Shown here piece by piece: positions 47,057 through 55,809 of a stretch of 64,000 nucleotides of DNA. Source of the DNA: Litorivivens sp041624475 (GTDB lineage: Bacteria; Pseudomonadota; Gammaproteobacteria; Pseudomonadales; Spongiibacteraceae). Every line of letters begins with the position of its first letter. Position 1 is the first letter of the stretch. The stretch spans positions 124,001-188,000 of the forward strand of contig NZ_JBFJUX010000001.1 of NCBI RefSeq assembly GCF_041624475.1, given 5' to 3'. Below the pieces are notes generated by a model. It did not search any database. It saw nothing but the letters and a program-made list of their open reading frames with translations, and was not told where the DNA came from. Position numbers and translations under genes: made by a program.

Positions 47057-48601
47057 TTACCAGGTCTGGGTTGCTTTGAACTTTTCAACAAGCTCTTTGA
47101 ACTTGCCTTCCAGTTCGTCGTTCCAGTTACCCGAGTCGTTGATCTGCTTCATCACGTCGGCGTATTCGGCATTGGCGAATGACAACAGAGAGGCTTCGAA
47201 GTCGAGAACTTTGTTAACTTCGATGTCTTTCAGGTGACCTTCGTTGGCGCAGTACAGAACCAGACCCATCTCAGCGATGCTCATGGGTGAGTATTGCTTC
47301 TGCTTCATCAGCTCGGTTACACGCTCACCGTGATCCAGCTGAGCCTTGGTGGCGTCATCCAGGTCAGAGGCAAACTGGGAGAATGCCGCCAGTTCGCGGT
47401 ACTGAGCCAGTGCGGTACGGATACCACCGGACAGTTTCTTGATAACTTTGGTCTGAGCCGAACCACCAACACGCGATACCGAGATACCGGCGTTCATTGC
47501 CGGGCGGATGCCCGAGTTGAACATGTCGGTTTCAAGGAAGATCTGACCGTCGGTGATCGAGATAACGTTGGTCGGTACGAAGGCCGATACGTCACCTGCT
47601 TGGGTTTCGATAACGGGCAGCGCCGTCAGTGAACCGGTCTTACCTTTCACTTTGCCGTCGGTGAACTTCTCAACATACTCTTCGGAAACACGCGCGGCGC
47701 GTTCCAGCAGACGGCTGTGGAGGTAGAAAACATCACCGGGGTAAGCTTCACGGCCCGGCGGACGACGCAGCAGCAGAGAGATCTGGCGGTAAGCCCAGGC
47801 CTGCTTGGTCAAATCGTCGTAGATAACCAGTGCGTCTTCGCCGCGATCGCGATAGTACTCACCGATGGTACAACCGGTGAAGGGTGCGATGAACTGCATG
47901 GACGCTGGGTCAGACGCAGTCGCTGCAACCACGATGGTGTGGTCCATAGCGCCGTGCTCTTCCAGTTTGCGCACAACGGCAGCAACAGAAGAAGCCTTCT
48001 GGCCAACGGCAACGTAGATACATTTGATGCCGGAATCTTTCTGGTTGATGATCGCGTCAACCGCTACAGCAGTTTTACCGATCTGACGGTCACCAATGAT
48101 CAGCTCACGCTGGCCGCGACCGATGGGTACCATGGAGTCAATCGCTTTCAGACCAATCTGAACGGGCTGGTCAACCGATTTACGCCAGATAACGCCGGGA
48201 GCAACTTTTTCAATTGCGTCAGTTTCTTTAGCGTCGATCGGACCTTTACCGTCGATGGGGTTACCCAGCGAATCGATAACGCGACCTTCCAGTTCCGGGC
48301 CGACCGGCACTTCAAGAATACGGCTGGTGCATTTGCACTTTTGACCTTCGGCAATGCCGAGGTAGTCGCCCAGTACCACCGCACCTACGGAGTCACGCTC
48401 CAGGTTCAGTGCCATACCAAAACGGCCGCCTTCAAATTCAATCATTTCACCGTACATGACGTCGGTCAGACCGTGAATACGGACGATACCGTCAGATACG
48501 GAAACTACGGTTCCTTCATTGCGAGCTTCAGAAGACACATCGACGTTTTCGATGCGCTGCTTAATGATGTCGCTAATTTCGGATGGATTCAGTTGCTGCA
48601 T
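47057..48601 (-). CDS. atpA: F1Fo ATP synthase alpha subunit
   Basis: Non-catalytic nucleotide-binding subunit of F1. The 514-residue chain starts MQQLNPSEISDIIKQRI, has Walker A GDRQIGKTA near residue 170 and the signature PAMNAGISVSRVG near residue 368. GAGGAACAGAGC precedes the ATG. It follows atpH by 30 bp. Normal in length and motifs. Confidence 0.98.
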   Translation of the reverse strand: MQQLNPSEISDIIKQRIENVDVSSEARNEGTVVSVSDGIVRIHGLTDVMYGEMIEFEGGRFGMALNLERDSVGAVVLGDYLGIAEGQKCKCTSRILEVPVGPELEGRVIDSLGNPIDGKGPIDAKETDAIEKVAPGVIWRKSVDQPVQIGLKAIDSMVPIGRGQRELIIGDRQIGKTAVAVDAIINQKDSGIKCIYVAVGQKASSVAAVVRKLEEHGAMDHTIVVAATASDPASMQFIAPFTGCTIGEYYRDRGEDALVIYDDLTKQAWAYRQISLLLRRPPGREAYPGDVFYLHSRLLERAARVSEEYVEKFTDGKVKGKTGSLTALPVIETQAGDVSAFVPTNVISITDGQIFLETDMFNSGIRPAMNAGISVSRVGGSAQTKVIKKLSGGIRTALAQYRELAAFSQFASDLDDATKAQLDHGERVTELMKQKQYSPMSIAEMGLVLYCANEGHLKDIEVNKVLDFEASLLSFANAEYADVMKQINDSGNWNDELEGKFKELVEKFKATQTW

Positions 48602-48631
48602 GCTCTGTTCCTCAATCCTGTGTCTAATCGC

Positions 48632-49168
48632 TTAGGAATTCATTGCTTCGGCGAGTTTCGCTAAGCGACCGCGCACCGAACCGTCGATAACCAAATCGCC
48701 CGCGCGGACCAATACGCCGCCGAGCAGTTCTTTATCAACGACTGCCGTTACTTTGACTTCGCGCTGGAGTTTGCCACTCAATGCCTGCGCCAACGACTGT
48801 TGGGCGCCGGCATCCAGTTCAAAGGCCGTTGACAGTTCCACGTCAACGCTCTTCTCCTGAGCGGCCTTGTGTGCCTCAAAAATCACGGCGATTTGCGGCA
48901 GCAGGGTCAGACGCTTGTTCTTGGCCAGAACACGAATGAAATTCTGGCCTTTGTCGTTGAGCGCGTCGCCGCACACATCGATAAAGGTCTGGGCCTGCAG
49001 GTCCGTAGTCATCGCCGGCGACGCCAGCACTTTCTTGATGGCATCCTGCTGGGCTACTGCCGCCGCTGTCGAAAGCTGCGCTGACCAGCCGGCCAGATCG
49101 CCAGCGGCCAGAGCGTACTCAAACGCCGCCTTCGCGTAAGGCCTTGCCACTGTGCTCAGTTCAGCCAT
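48632..49168 (-). CDS. atpH: F1Fo ATP synthase delta subunit
   Basis: Peripheral-stalk subunit linking F1 to Fo. The 178-residue protein starts MAELSTVARPYAKAAFEYAL, the conserved N-terminal pattern. It ends with VDKELLGGVLVRAGDLVIDGSVRGRLAKL, the family C-terminal signature. GAGG lies 6 bases before the ATG. It follows atpF by 12 bp. Confidence 0.97.
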   Translation of the reverse strand: MAELSTVARPYAKAAFEYALAAGDLAGWSAQLSTAAAVAQQDAIKKVLASPAMTTDLQAQTFIDVCGDALNDKGQNFIRVLAKNKRLTLLPQIAVIFEAHKAAQEKSVDVELSTAFELDAGAQQSLAQALSGKLQREVKVTAVVDKELLGGVLVRAGDLVIDGSVRGRLAKLAEAMNS

Positions 49169-49180
49169 GGTTTACCTCGC

Positions 49181-49651
49181 TTACAGTTGGGCGGCCAGTT
49201 TATCGAGCATATCTTTGTGCTTGGCTTCGTCGACAGACGCTTCCAGCACTTTCTCTGCGCCAGCCAGGGCCAGTGTGGCCACCTGCGAACGCAGCTGCTC
49301 TTTGGCGCGATTGACCTCTTGCTCTACTTCCGCTTGTGCAGCGGTTTTGATGCGGTCAGCTTCCGTTCGCGCCTGCTCTTTGGCTTCATCGACAATCTGA
49401 TTGGCGCGTTTATTCGCCGATTCGATGATGCCCGCAGCCTCAGCTTTGGCTTCCTTCAAATGCTTGGAGGCCTTTTCCTGAGCCAGCTCCAGATCACGAC
49501 CGGCGCGATCCGCGGCTTCCAATCCGTCAGCTATCTGCTTCTCGCGCTCATCCATCGCGGCTCGGATCGCCTTCCAGACGAAGGCGTAGCTGAACCAGAT
49601 GAAAAACAAGAAGGCGATGGACTGGCCAATTAGGGTGAGATTAATGTTCAC
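49181..49651 (-). CDS. atpF: F1Fo ATP synthase subunit b
   Basis: Peripheral-stalk membrane subunit. The 156-residue protein has one N-terminal membrane helix (about residues 5-25, IGQSIAFLFFIWFSYAFVW) followed by a long charged coiled coil rich in Ala, Glu and Lys. It starts with GTG, 7 bases after AGAGG. Length equals that of E. coli AtpF. It follows atpE by 51 bp. Confidence 0.97.
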   Translation of the reverse strand: MNINLTLIGQSIAFLFFIWFSYAFVWKAIRAAMDEREKQIADGLEAADRAGRDLELAQEKASKHLKEAKAEAAGIIESANKRANQIVDEAKEQARTEADRIKTAAQAEVEQEVNRAKEQLRSQVATLALAGAEKVLEASVDEAKHKDMLDKLAAQL

Positions 49652-49702
49652 GCCGACACCTCTGTTTGACGGTTAAATGTAAGTACTGTCAAAAAGGTGT
49701 GC

Positions 49703-49939
49703 TTACGCCATTCCTGGCACAAGTACGAACAGTACGTACATGGCGATACCAACACCGATCATGGGTACCGCATCAAGCAGACCGGCGATCAGGAACATTT
49801 TGGTTTGCAGCATGGGAGCCAGTTCGGGCTGACGCGCAGAACCTTCCAGCAGTTTACCGCCCAGCAGAGCGAAACCGATGGCGGTACCCAGAGCACCAAA
49901 ACCGATCATCAAAGAAACAGCAATCAAAGCCAAGCCCAT
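49703..49939 (-). CDS. atpE: F1Fo ATP synthase subunit c
   Basis: Proteolipid of the rotor ring. The 78-residue chain has two hydrophobic helices joined by the polar loop EGSARQPE. The ion-carrying carboxylate is an aspartate in LLDAVPMIGVG on helix 2. The sodium-type signature (Gln on helix 1 with ES on helix 2) is absent, so this is a proton-type ring. AGGAG precedes the ATG. It follows atpB by 52 bp. Confidence 0.97.
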   Translation of the reverse strand: MGLALIAVSLMIGFGALGTAIGFALLGGKLLEGSARQPELAPMLQTKMFLIAGLLDAVPMIGVGIAMYVLFVLVPGMA

Positions 49940-49991
49940 GGTATTTCTCCTAAGTTGTGTAATTTAAAGCTAAAGTTAAACGTAAAGTGAA

Positions 49992-50927
49992 TTAATGAAA
50001 CTGGTCTTCTTCTTCAACCTGATGCGCCATCGCCATATAGACGATAGTCAGTACCATGAAGACGAAGGCCTGCAACACGATAACCAGAATGTGGAACACC
50101 GCCCACGCCCACTGCAGTACACCCGCGAACAGACCGAGCACCAGACCGGCACTGAACATGGTGGCAATCAGGATGAAGATCATCTCGCCGGCGTACAGGT
50201 TTCCGAACAGTCGCAGACCGAGAGAGATCGGTTTGGAGATCCAGGAAATAGTCTCCAGTGCGAAGTTAATCGGAATCAGAATCAGGTTGATGTACCACTT
50301 CTCAGCGTGGAAGGGGTGCAGCGTCAGTTCTTTGACGAAACCCATAAAACCCTTCTTGGCGATGGTGAAGTAAATCATCAAACCAAACACGGTAAAGGCC
50401 ATACCAAGGGTTACATTGGGGTCGGTGGTCGGAACGACTTTAAAGAAGAAGTGGGGGTCGCCACTGATAATGGTCGCCAGGTGCGGCAGCCAGTCGACCG
50501 GCACCAGGTCCATCGTGTTCATCAGCAGAATCCAGACGAAAATGGTCAGGGCCATCGGCGCGATCATGGCGTTCTTGTGATGAAAGCTATCCTTGACCTG
50601 CTTATCGATAAAGTCGACAGCCATTTCGACAAAGTTCTGCATGCCGCGCGGCACGCCAGTGTGAATACGCTTGGCGACGCGGGCAAAAATCATGACGAAC
50701 ACGGCGCCGAGAAAAATGGACCAGAACATGGAATCCAGGTGAATGGCCATAAAGCCCATATCACTTGCTTCCTGTGAGGTGTGTGCCAGTGTCCAGGTAT
50801 CCTGCGATAACACTTCGACCGAACCGTCAGCCTGGTGACGTTCATAACCTTCCGGCAACTTGCCATAGGTCAGGTTGGTCAAGTGGTGCTGGATATAACT
50901 GGTAGCGGTTAAGGTTTCCCCTGCCAT
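49992..50927 (-). CDS. atpB: F1Fo ATP synthase subunit a
   Basis: Proton-channel subunit of Fo. The 311-residue protein has an N-terminal extension of about 40 residues, then five to six membrane helices. The essential arginine lies in ISLGLRLFGNLYAGE near residue 238. The chain is longer than E. coli AtpB (271) because of the N-terminal extension and a loop around residues 140-175, which is common in this bacterial group. A GAGAG stretch precedes the ATG. Confidence 0.97.
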   Translation of the reverse strand: MAGETLTATSYIQHHLTNLTYGKLPEGYERHQADGSVEVLSQDTWTLAHTSQEASDMGFMAIHLDSMFWSIFLGAVFVMIFARVAKRIHTGVPRGMQNFVEMAVDFIDKQVKDSFHHKNAMIAPMALTIFVWILLMNTMDLVPVDWLPHLATIISGDPHFFFKVVPTTDPNVTLGMAFTVFGLMIYFTIAKKGFMGFVKELTLHPFHAEKWYINLILIPINFALETISWISKPISLGLRLFGNLYAGEMIFILIATMFSAGLVLGLFAGVLQWAWAVFHILVIVLQAFVFMVLTIVYMAMAHQVEEEDQFH

Positions 50928-51036
50928 CTCTCGCTCTCAATCTCAAAAGGTATCTTGGAAAGCCTGCGCGTCATATCTGACGGCTTTTCAAGGCACCCTT
51001 TTTAAGGTTATTGGTTAAACGTTTCCGTAACTGCTG

Positions 51037-51450
51037 CTATTTTGCGATGCGCCGATTGCCGATCCGCCAGGCAAACACCAGGTTAACCAGCATCATGCCG
51101 ATAAAGCCTGCAAACACAGCACCCGCATTCAATGACGGCACACTGCTGAACACCACCGCAAACAGGCACACCGTCAACACAAATTTACCCGCTTCACCCC
51201 GCTTGAAGGACTGGGACACTGCCCTGGCCGCGCGTGCGCCCCGATGACGAAACGCCATCCGGGCAAAATAGGCATTGGGTAATACTGAGATCAGGCCGCC
51301 TATCAGGATAGATTTGGCCAAAACCGCATCTACCAGTAAAACTGTGGCCGAAGCCAGAACGAGCAATCCAGTCTGGATACCGAATATTTTCAGCAGCGGG
51401 GGGCGCGAAATGATGGCAGCCGTCGGCGGCTTAGCCCCCTGCTGTGCCAT
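51037..51450 (-). CDS. atpI: ATP synthase-associated protein I
   Basis: Small membrane protein encoded first in the atp operon; it assists assembly of the c ring. The 137-residue protein has four hydrophobic helices and includes the segment LIGGLISVLPNAYFARMAFRHRGAR, typical of gammaproteobacterial AtpI. The ATG at 51450 follows GGAGACTT; a start four codons upstream is less likely. It lies about 70 bp downstream of a strong sigma70 promoter and 109 bp before atpB. Confidence 0.92.
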   Translation of the reverse strand: MAQQGAKPPTAAIISRPPLLKIFGIQTGLLVLASATVLLVDAVLAKSILIGGLISVLPNAYFARMAFRHRGARAARAVSQSFKRGEAGKFVLTVCLFAVVFSSVPSLNAGAVFAGFIGMMLVNLVFAWRIGNRRIAK

Positions 51451-51519
51451 AAGTCTCCCCAAAAGCGTGCTTTAATTCCGATTTCCGGTGAGTTGTCACT
51501 CGTCCAAAAAGCGGGGCGA

Positions 51520-51548
51520 ATTATAGGGCCAATATGGTCAAGTATCAA
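51520..51548 (-). promoter_or_regulatory. Sigma70 promoter of the atp operon
   Basis: On the minus strand TTGATA (51543-51548) and TATAAT (51520-51525) are separated by exactly 17 bp, about 70 bp before the atpI start. The -10 box is a perfect consensus and the -35 box matches 4 of 6 bases. An imperfect palindrome lies 17 bp upstream of the -35 box. Confidence 0.8.
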
Positions 51549-51565
51549 CCGATCCGCCTGTTCGA

Positions 51566-51587
51566 GGGTGGACAAATTGTCCCACCC
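51566..51587. repeat. Imperfect palindrome upstream of the atp promoter
   Basis: Arms GGGTGGACAA and TTGTCCCACCC, nearly complementary with one unpaired base, centred about 30 bp upstream of the -35 box of the atp promoter. The shape suits a dimeric regulator site. No known binding protein is assigned. Confidence 0.55.
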
Positions 51588-51944
51588 CCTGATTAGCGCC
51601 CGCTGTGAATACCAAAATAAAATCAAACACTTACCATTTAGCACAACATAGTGTGGTTTTCATGGGGCACACTACTAGATGAAGTACCACAATTAAACAG
51701 CGCTGTTTATTAGCCCCGTCTGCATTTCCAGTCTTTGCAGGGCAAGTACTGGGTGAAGCCACAGCCGATGTCACTTCAACACAGACTCAGGTCATAAACC
51801 GTGCGCTAGCATCGTCTTTTAAAGACTCTACTGCAAGCACTGCCGCACAGATGGATGAGATCCCCGGCCATAGCAGGAGGTGTCGCTGGTGGTTGCTGTC
51901 ATTAGTCAGTAATGTAAAGGGCAACAACAATACAAGGGGGTTCC
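51588..51944. other. Intergenic region upstream of the WS/DGAT gene
   Basis: About 360 bp with no credible gene. It holds a perfect 7-bp inverted repeat, TAGTGTG / CACACTA, with a 12-base spacer at 51649-51674. A weak promoter-like pair (TTGCTG, 16 bp, TAAAGG) lies near 51893-51920. Short frames across it have no ribosome site. Confidence 0.5.
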
Positions 51945-53366
51945 ATGGAGCAACTCAGCGGTCAGGATGCAATGTTTCTCAGTGCGGAGATGAAAGGTCT
52001 TCCGCAACACATAGGGGGGCTAAGTATCTACGATCAGTCCACCGCCGAAGGGGGTATCGTGCGCTTCAAGCAGATTCTCTCCATGCTGGAAAGCCGTGTT
52101 CACCTCTCGCCCATATTCACCCGCAAGCTGGCCCACGTGCCCATGAAGCTCGACCGCCCCTATTGGGTGGAAGACGAACATTTTGATCTTGAATACCACG
52201 TCCGCCACATCGCGCTGCCCGAACCCGGCGACTGGCGCCAGCTCTGTATTCTGGTATCGCGCATCCACGCCCGGCCGCTGGATATGAACAAGCCGCTGTG
52301 GGAGATGTACATCATTGAAGGGCTGGACAATATCGAGGGCCTACCGAAGAACTGCTTTGCCATGCTGTTGAAGGCCCACCACGCGGCGATGGACGGCGCC
52401 ACCGGCGCGATGCTCTTCCCCATCATGCACGATCTGACACCCGAAGTTCAGCAGCCTACCGACATTCCGCCTCGCGTCATCAAAAAAGCCACCGACTGGC
52501 AGTTGCTGAGCAAAGCCTATGTGAACAACCTTAAACGGCCACGGCGCGCCTTGAAACTGATCGGCAACGTATTGCCCGCTTACCGGCGCATTCGGGCGGG
52601 CCGTCGCCAGGGCAATTTTCGCTCGCTGGAAGACAAACAGAAAACCCGTTTTCAGGGCCGGATATCGCCCTATCGGGTAGTGGATTCGGTCAAGTTTGAT
52701 TTTGAAGACGTGCGCGCCATCAAGAATACGGTGAAGGGAGCGACCGTGAATGATGCAATGCTGACCATCGTCTCCGGCGCCCTGCGCAAGTATCTGGCCG
52801 CCAAAAACGAGCTCCCTGAAAAAACCCTTGTTACTGGCTGTCCAATTGATGTGCGCAGCGACGCTGAACGCGCCGCCGGTGGCAATATGGTCGGTTTTAT
52901 GACCGTGTCACTGTGCACCGATATCGACGACCCGAAAGCGCGACTGGAAACCATCGCCTCTGAATCCAAACAGAGTAAGTCCTACGCCGAAGCCCTCGGC
53001 CCACGGATTGCAATGGACGTCACCGATGTCATGCCCGGCGGCATGATGGCGCTGGCCATGCGCGCTGCCGTTGGTACGGGTCTGACCGAACGTGCGGTCA
53101 TATTCAATACCGTGGTAACCAATGTTCCCGGGCCGCCCGTGCAGCTGTATTTCTGCGGCGCCGAACTGGTGGATGGCTTGAGTCTCGGGCCGCTTCTGCC
53201 CGGTGTTGGCTTGTTTCACGTGGTTTACAGTTCAGTTCAGAACAAGAAGGGGTCGATCGCGATTTCCTTTAATGCCTGCCGCGAACAGATGCCGGATCCG
53301 TCCTTTTATGCCCAGTGCATCGAGGAGTCGTTTGACGAGCTGAAAGCAGCGACGCTGAAAAAGTAG
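51945..53366 (+). CDS. Wax ester synthase / diacylglycerol acyltransferase (WS/DGAT)
   Basis: A 473-residue acyl-CoA:alcohol/diacylglycerol acyltransferase that makes wax esters or triacylglycerol as storage lipid. The catalytic HHxxxDG motif is His145-His146-AAM-Asp150-Gly151. The PLW motif (117-119) and the VNDAMLTIVSGALRKYL segment near residue 270 (ND motif) are also present. AAGGGGG precedes the ATG. The gene stands alone and is convergent with parB across a GC-rich hairpin. It has no obvious partner genes nearby, though the acyl-CoA cluster lies 12 kb away. Substrate specificity cannot be read from sequence. Confidence 0.93.
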   Translation: MEQLSGQDAMFLSAEMKGLPQHIGGLSIYDQSTAEGGIVRFKQILSMLESRVHLSPIFTRKLAHVPMKLDRPYWVEDEHFDLEYHVRHIALPEPGDWRQLCILVSRIHARPLDMNKPLWEMYIIEGLDNIEGLPKNCFAMLLKAHHAAMDGATGAMLFPIMHDLTPEVQQPTDIPPRVIKKATDWQLLSKAYVNNLKRPRRALKLIGNVLPAYRRIRAGRRQGNFRSLEDKQKTRFQGRISPYRVVDSVKFDFEDVRAIKNTVKGATVNDAMLTIVSGALRKYLAAKNELPEKTLVTGCPIDVRSDAERAAGGNMVGFMTVSLCTDIDDPKARLETIASESKQSKSYAEALGPRIAMDVTDVMPGGMMALAMRAAVGTGLTERAVIFNTVVTNVPGPPVQLYFCGAELVDGLSLGPLLPGVGLFHVVYSSVQNKKGSIAISFNACREQMPDPSFYAQCIEESFDELKAATLKK

Positions 53367-53374
53367 GTGTTTAC

Positions 53375-53396
53375 GCGGGGCCTAACCGGGCCCCGC
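53375..53396. terminator. GC-rich hairpin between WS/DGAT and parB
   Basis: Stem GCGGGGCC / GGCCCCGC, 8 bp, with a 6-base loop, between the convergent stop codons. The T-tract is poor on both sides, so it may be a weak bidirectional terminator. Confidence 0.5.
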
Positions 53397-53405
53397 TGCA
53401 AAGAT

Positions 53406-54320
53406 TCAGGAGCTGATTTTGCTGATAATGCCGTCGAGCTGGTCGAGGTTGTTGTATTTGATCACCAGCTTGCCGGCGCCTTTGGCGCTGTGCTGTACCT
53501 GTACCGGGGAGCCCAACTGCTCGGACAGATCGTCCTGCAGCTTCTTGATATCCGGGTCGAGCTTTTTCGGAGCAGTCTGGCTTGGGTTCTTCTGCTCATC
53601 CACCAGGCGCCGAACCAGCGCTTCGGTCTGACGTACCGACAGGCCGCGACCAACAATTTGTGAGGCGGCAGAGGCCTGCATATCCGGATTCAGTGACAGT
53701 AGGGCACGGGCATGGCCCATTTCCAGATCGCCGTGTTCCAGCATGCGTTGCACTTCTTCGCGCAGGTTGGTCAAGCGCAGCAGATTGGTGATGGTGGTTC
53801 GCGATTTACCGACTGCTTCAGCAACCTGCGCATGGGTCAGCTCAAATTCGCGCTGCAGACGCTGCATCGCCAGCGCCTCTTCCATGGGATTGAGGTCTTC
53901 GCGCTGAATGTTTTCAATCAGCGCCATGGCGACGGCGGCTTCATCTGGCACATCGCGGATCAACGCAGGAATGGTATCCAGGCCGGCGAGCTGGGTCGCA
54001 CGCCAGCGCCGTTCCCCGGCAATGATCTCAAAGCGCTTGTCGCTGATCGGGCGCACCACAATCGGCTGCATCACGCCCTGGGATTTAATACTCTCTGCCA
54101 GTTCTTCCAGCGCTTCGGGCTGCATGTCCCGGCGCGGCTGGTACTTGCCGCGCTGAATCAGGTCAACCGGCAAATCGCGCAGTTCCCCGTCGGCCGGACG
54201 GCCGGGACGGGTTTCGCCGGCCCCCTGCAGGGGAACGCTCTCCGGCGGAGTCGTAGTGGCAGCCGCCTGACTGCCCAGCAGGGCGTCAAGTCCGCGCCCC
54301 AAACCTCGTTTCTTTGCCAT
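53406..54320 (-). CDS. parB: Chromosome partitioning protein ParB
   Basis: CTP-dependent DNA clamp that loads at parS and spreads to organise the origin. The 304-residue protein starts with the GLGRGLDALLG pattern. The N-terminal domain has LPVDLIQRGKYQPRR and IVVRPISDKRFEIIAGERRWRA (CTP-binding region). The HTH domain (TINLLRLTNL-type) includes VAEAVGKSRTTITNLLRL near residue 165, and a C-terminal dimerisation region ends in SS. The ATG is directly next to the parA stop, so parAB form an operon. Confidence 0.97.
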   Translation of the reverse strand: MAKKRGLGRGLDALLGSQAAATTTPPESVPLQGAGETRPGRPADGELRDLPVDLIQRGKYQPRRDMQPEALEELAESIKSQGVMQPIVVRPISDKRFEIIAGERRWRATQLAGLDTIPALIRDVPDEAAVAMALIENIQREDLNPMEEALAMQRLQREFELTHAQVAEAVGKSRTTITNLLRLTNLREEVQRMLEHGDLEMGHARALLSLNPDMQASAASQIVGRGLSVRQTEALVRRLVDEQKNPSQTAPKKLDPDIKKLQDDLSEQLGSPVQVQHSAKGAGKLVIKYNNLDQLDGIISKISS

Positions 54321-55136
54321 TTATCCTTCAGACCGAATCAATTGCAGATCGGGCGTTTCACGCGTCTGCGGTTTATCTGCACGTCGGAGCATTTCACCAG
54401 CCAGCGCAATATAGGCCATGGCTCCTTTCGAATCCTTATCGTAGTGAATCACCGGCATACCGTGGCTCGGGGCCTCGGCCAGGCGCACATTGCGCGGAAT
54501 CACGGTGCGGTAGACCTTGTCGCCAAAATGATTGTAGAGCTGGGCGGAGACATCGTTGGTCAGGCTGTTGCGCGGGTCGTACATGGTGCGCAGCAGTCCT
54601 TCAATTTCCAGCTCCGGGTTGATCAGTTGCTTGACCCGATTCACGGTATTGATCAGCGCGCTGAGCCCTTCCAGCGCATAGTACTCGCATTGCATGGGAA
54701 TGATTACCCCATGCGAGGCCGCCAGCGCGTTAACCGTCAGCATGTTCAATGAGGGCGGGCAATCGATCAGAATAAAATCGTAATCATCCAGTATCGGCGC
54801 CAACCCTTCTCGCAGGCGAAATTCACGGCCAATTTCATTGATCAATTCTACTTCAGCGGCGGTCAGATCCTGGTTGGCTCCGAGCAGGTCGTAGCCCGCA
54901 TCCAGTTTGCTCTGAATCGCATCGCGAGCATTACTTTCACCGAGCAGCACATCATAGACACTGCGCTCGAGGGCGTTTTTATCGACACCACTGCCCATGC
55001 TCGCATTGCCCTGAGGGTCGAGATCGATCAACAGCACCCGTCGCCGGGTGGCGACCAGTGACGCAGCAAGATTGACGCTGGTGGTGGTTTTACCGACCCC
55101 GCCTTTCTGATTGGTGATTGCAAAAATTTTGGCCAT
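54321..55136 (-). CDS. parA: Chromosome partitioning ATPase ParA
   Basis: Walker-type ATPase that works with ParB to segregate the origin. The 271-residue protein starts MAKIFAITNQKGGVGKTTTS, carrying the deviant Walker A loop near residues 10-18. DLDPQGNASMG and FILIDCPPSLNMLTVNAL follow as Walker A-prime and B regions. I place the start at the ATG with upstream GGGGA; a 21-residue in-frame extension upstream overlaps rsmG and is unlikely. The gene follows rsmG by 34 bp. Confidence 0.97.
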   Translation of the reverse strand: MAKIFAITNQKGGVGKTTTSVNLAASLVATRRRVLLIDLDPQGNASMGSGVDKNALERSVYDVLLGESNARDAIQSKLDAGYDLLGANQDLTAAEVELINEIGREFRLREGLAPILDDYDFILIDCPPSLNMLTVNALAASHGVIIPMQCEYYALEGLSALINTVNRVKQLINPELEIEGLLRTMYDPRNSLTNDVSAQLYNHFGDKVYRTVIPRNVRLAEAPSHGMPVIHYDKDSKGAMAYIALAGEMLRRADKPQTRETPDLQLIRSEG

Positions 55137-55170
55137 GCTGTCCCCGTTCAGGGCATCCCGTGTTCGTTTG

Positions 55171-55809
55171 TTATGAACCGCCTCTTTCGGGGAGGCCAAT
55201 CTTTATCAGGTGGCGCTCACCGGCCAGATTCGGTACCACCAGCGCGTGGGAACCCTTGACGATATAGGGTTTTGGTAACTGACTCAACTCCTGCTCCGGG
55301 TATTGACCCTTCATGGCCAGTAACTCGCCGCCCACAGCCAACAACGGCCCGCAGTCGCGGGTCATGTCCGCGAGCGAAGCAAAGGCCCGGGACAGGATGC
55401 CGTCATAGACCGGCGCCAGTTCGCCCGACTCGATGCGTTTATGGTGCACTGTCACATTTGGCAGGGCCAGATCCGCCACAACCTGCACCAGAAAACGGGT
55501 TTTCTTGCCGTTGCTGTCGAGCAGTTCAAATAACTTGTCCGGATAGACGATGGCCAGGGGGATGCCCGGCAAGCCCGCGCCGGTACCCACATCCAGCAGT
55601 CGCTCGCCGCTGACAAAGGGCACGACCGCCAGTGAGTCGAGCAAATGCTTGGTGACCATTTCTTCGGGGTCGCGGATGGCGGTCAGGTTATAGGCCCGGT
55701 TCCATTTCACCAGCAGCGCCAGATAACGCATCAGCCGATCGCGCTGCTGCTCGCTCAGCTCCAGTGCCAGTGCCCGCAGGCCCCGCTCGAGAATGTCGCG
55801 CTCGGCCAT
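55171..55809 (-). CDS. rsmG: 16S rRNA (guanine-527-N7)-methyltransferase RsmG (GidB)
   Basis: Methylates G527 of 16S rRNA using SAM. The 212-residue protein has the SAM-binding motif LLDVGTGAGLPGIPLA near residue 70, and the start segment ALELSEQQRDRLMRYLALLVKWNRAYNLTAI characteristic of GidB. Its ATG shares one base with the mnmG stop (TGATG), so the two are coupled. Length is close to the 207 of E. coli. Confidence 0.97.
   Translation of the reverse strand: MAERDILERGLRALALELSEQQRDRLMRYLALLVKWNRAYNLTAIRDPEEMVTKHLLDSLAVVPFVSGERLLDVGTGAGLPGIPLAIVYPDKLFELLDSNGKKTRFLVQVVADLALPNVTVHHKRIESGELAPVYDGILSRAFASLADMTRDCGPLLAVGGELLAMKGQYPEQELSQLPKPYIVKGSHALVVPNLAGERHLIKIGLPERGGS

Noticed and set aside
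51851..52186. Small frame across the start of the WS/DGAT gene
   Set aside because: It overlaps the acyltransferase gene, lacks a ribosome site and shows no motif.
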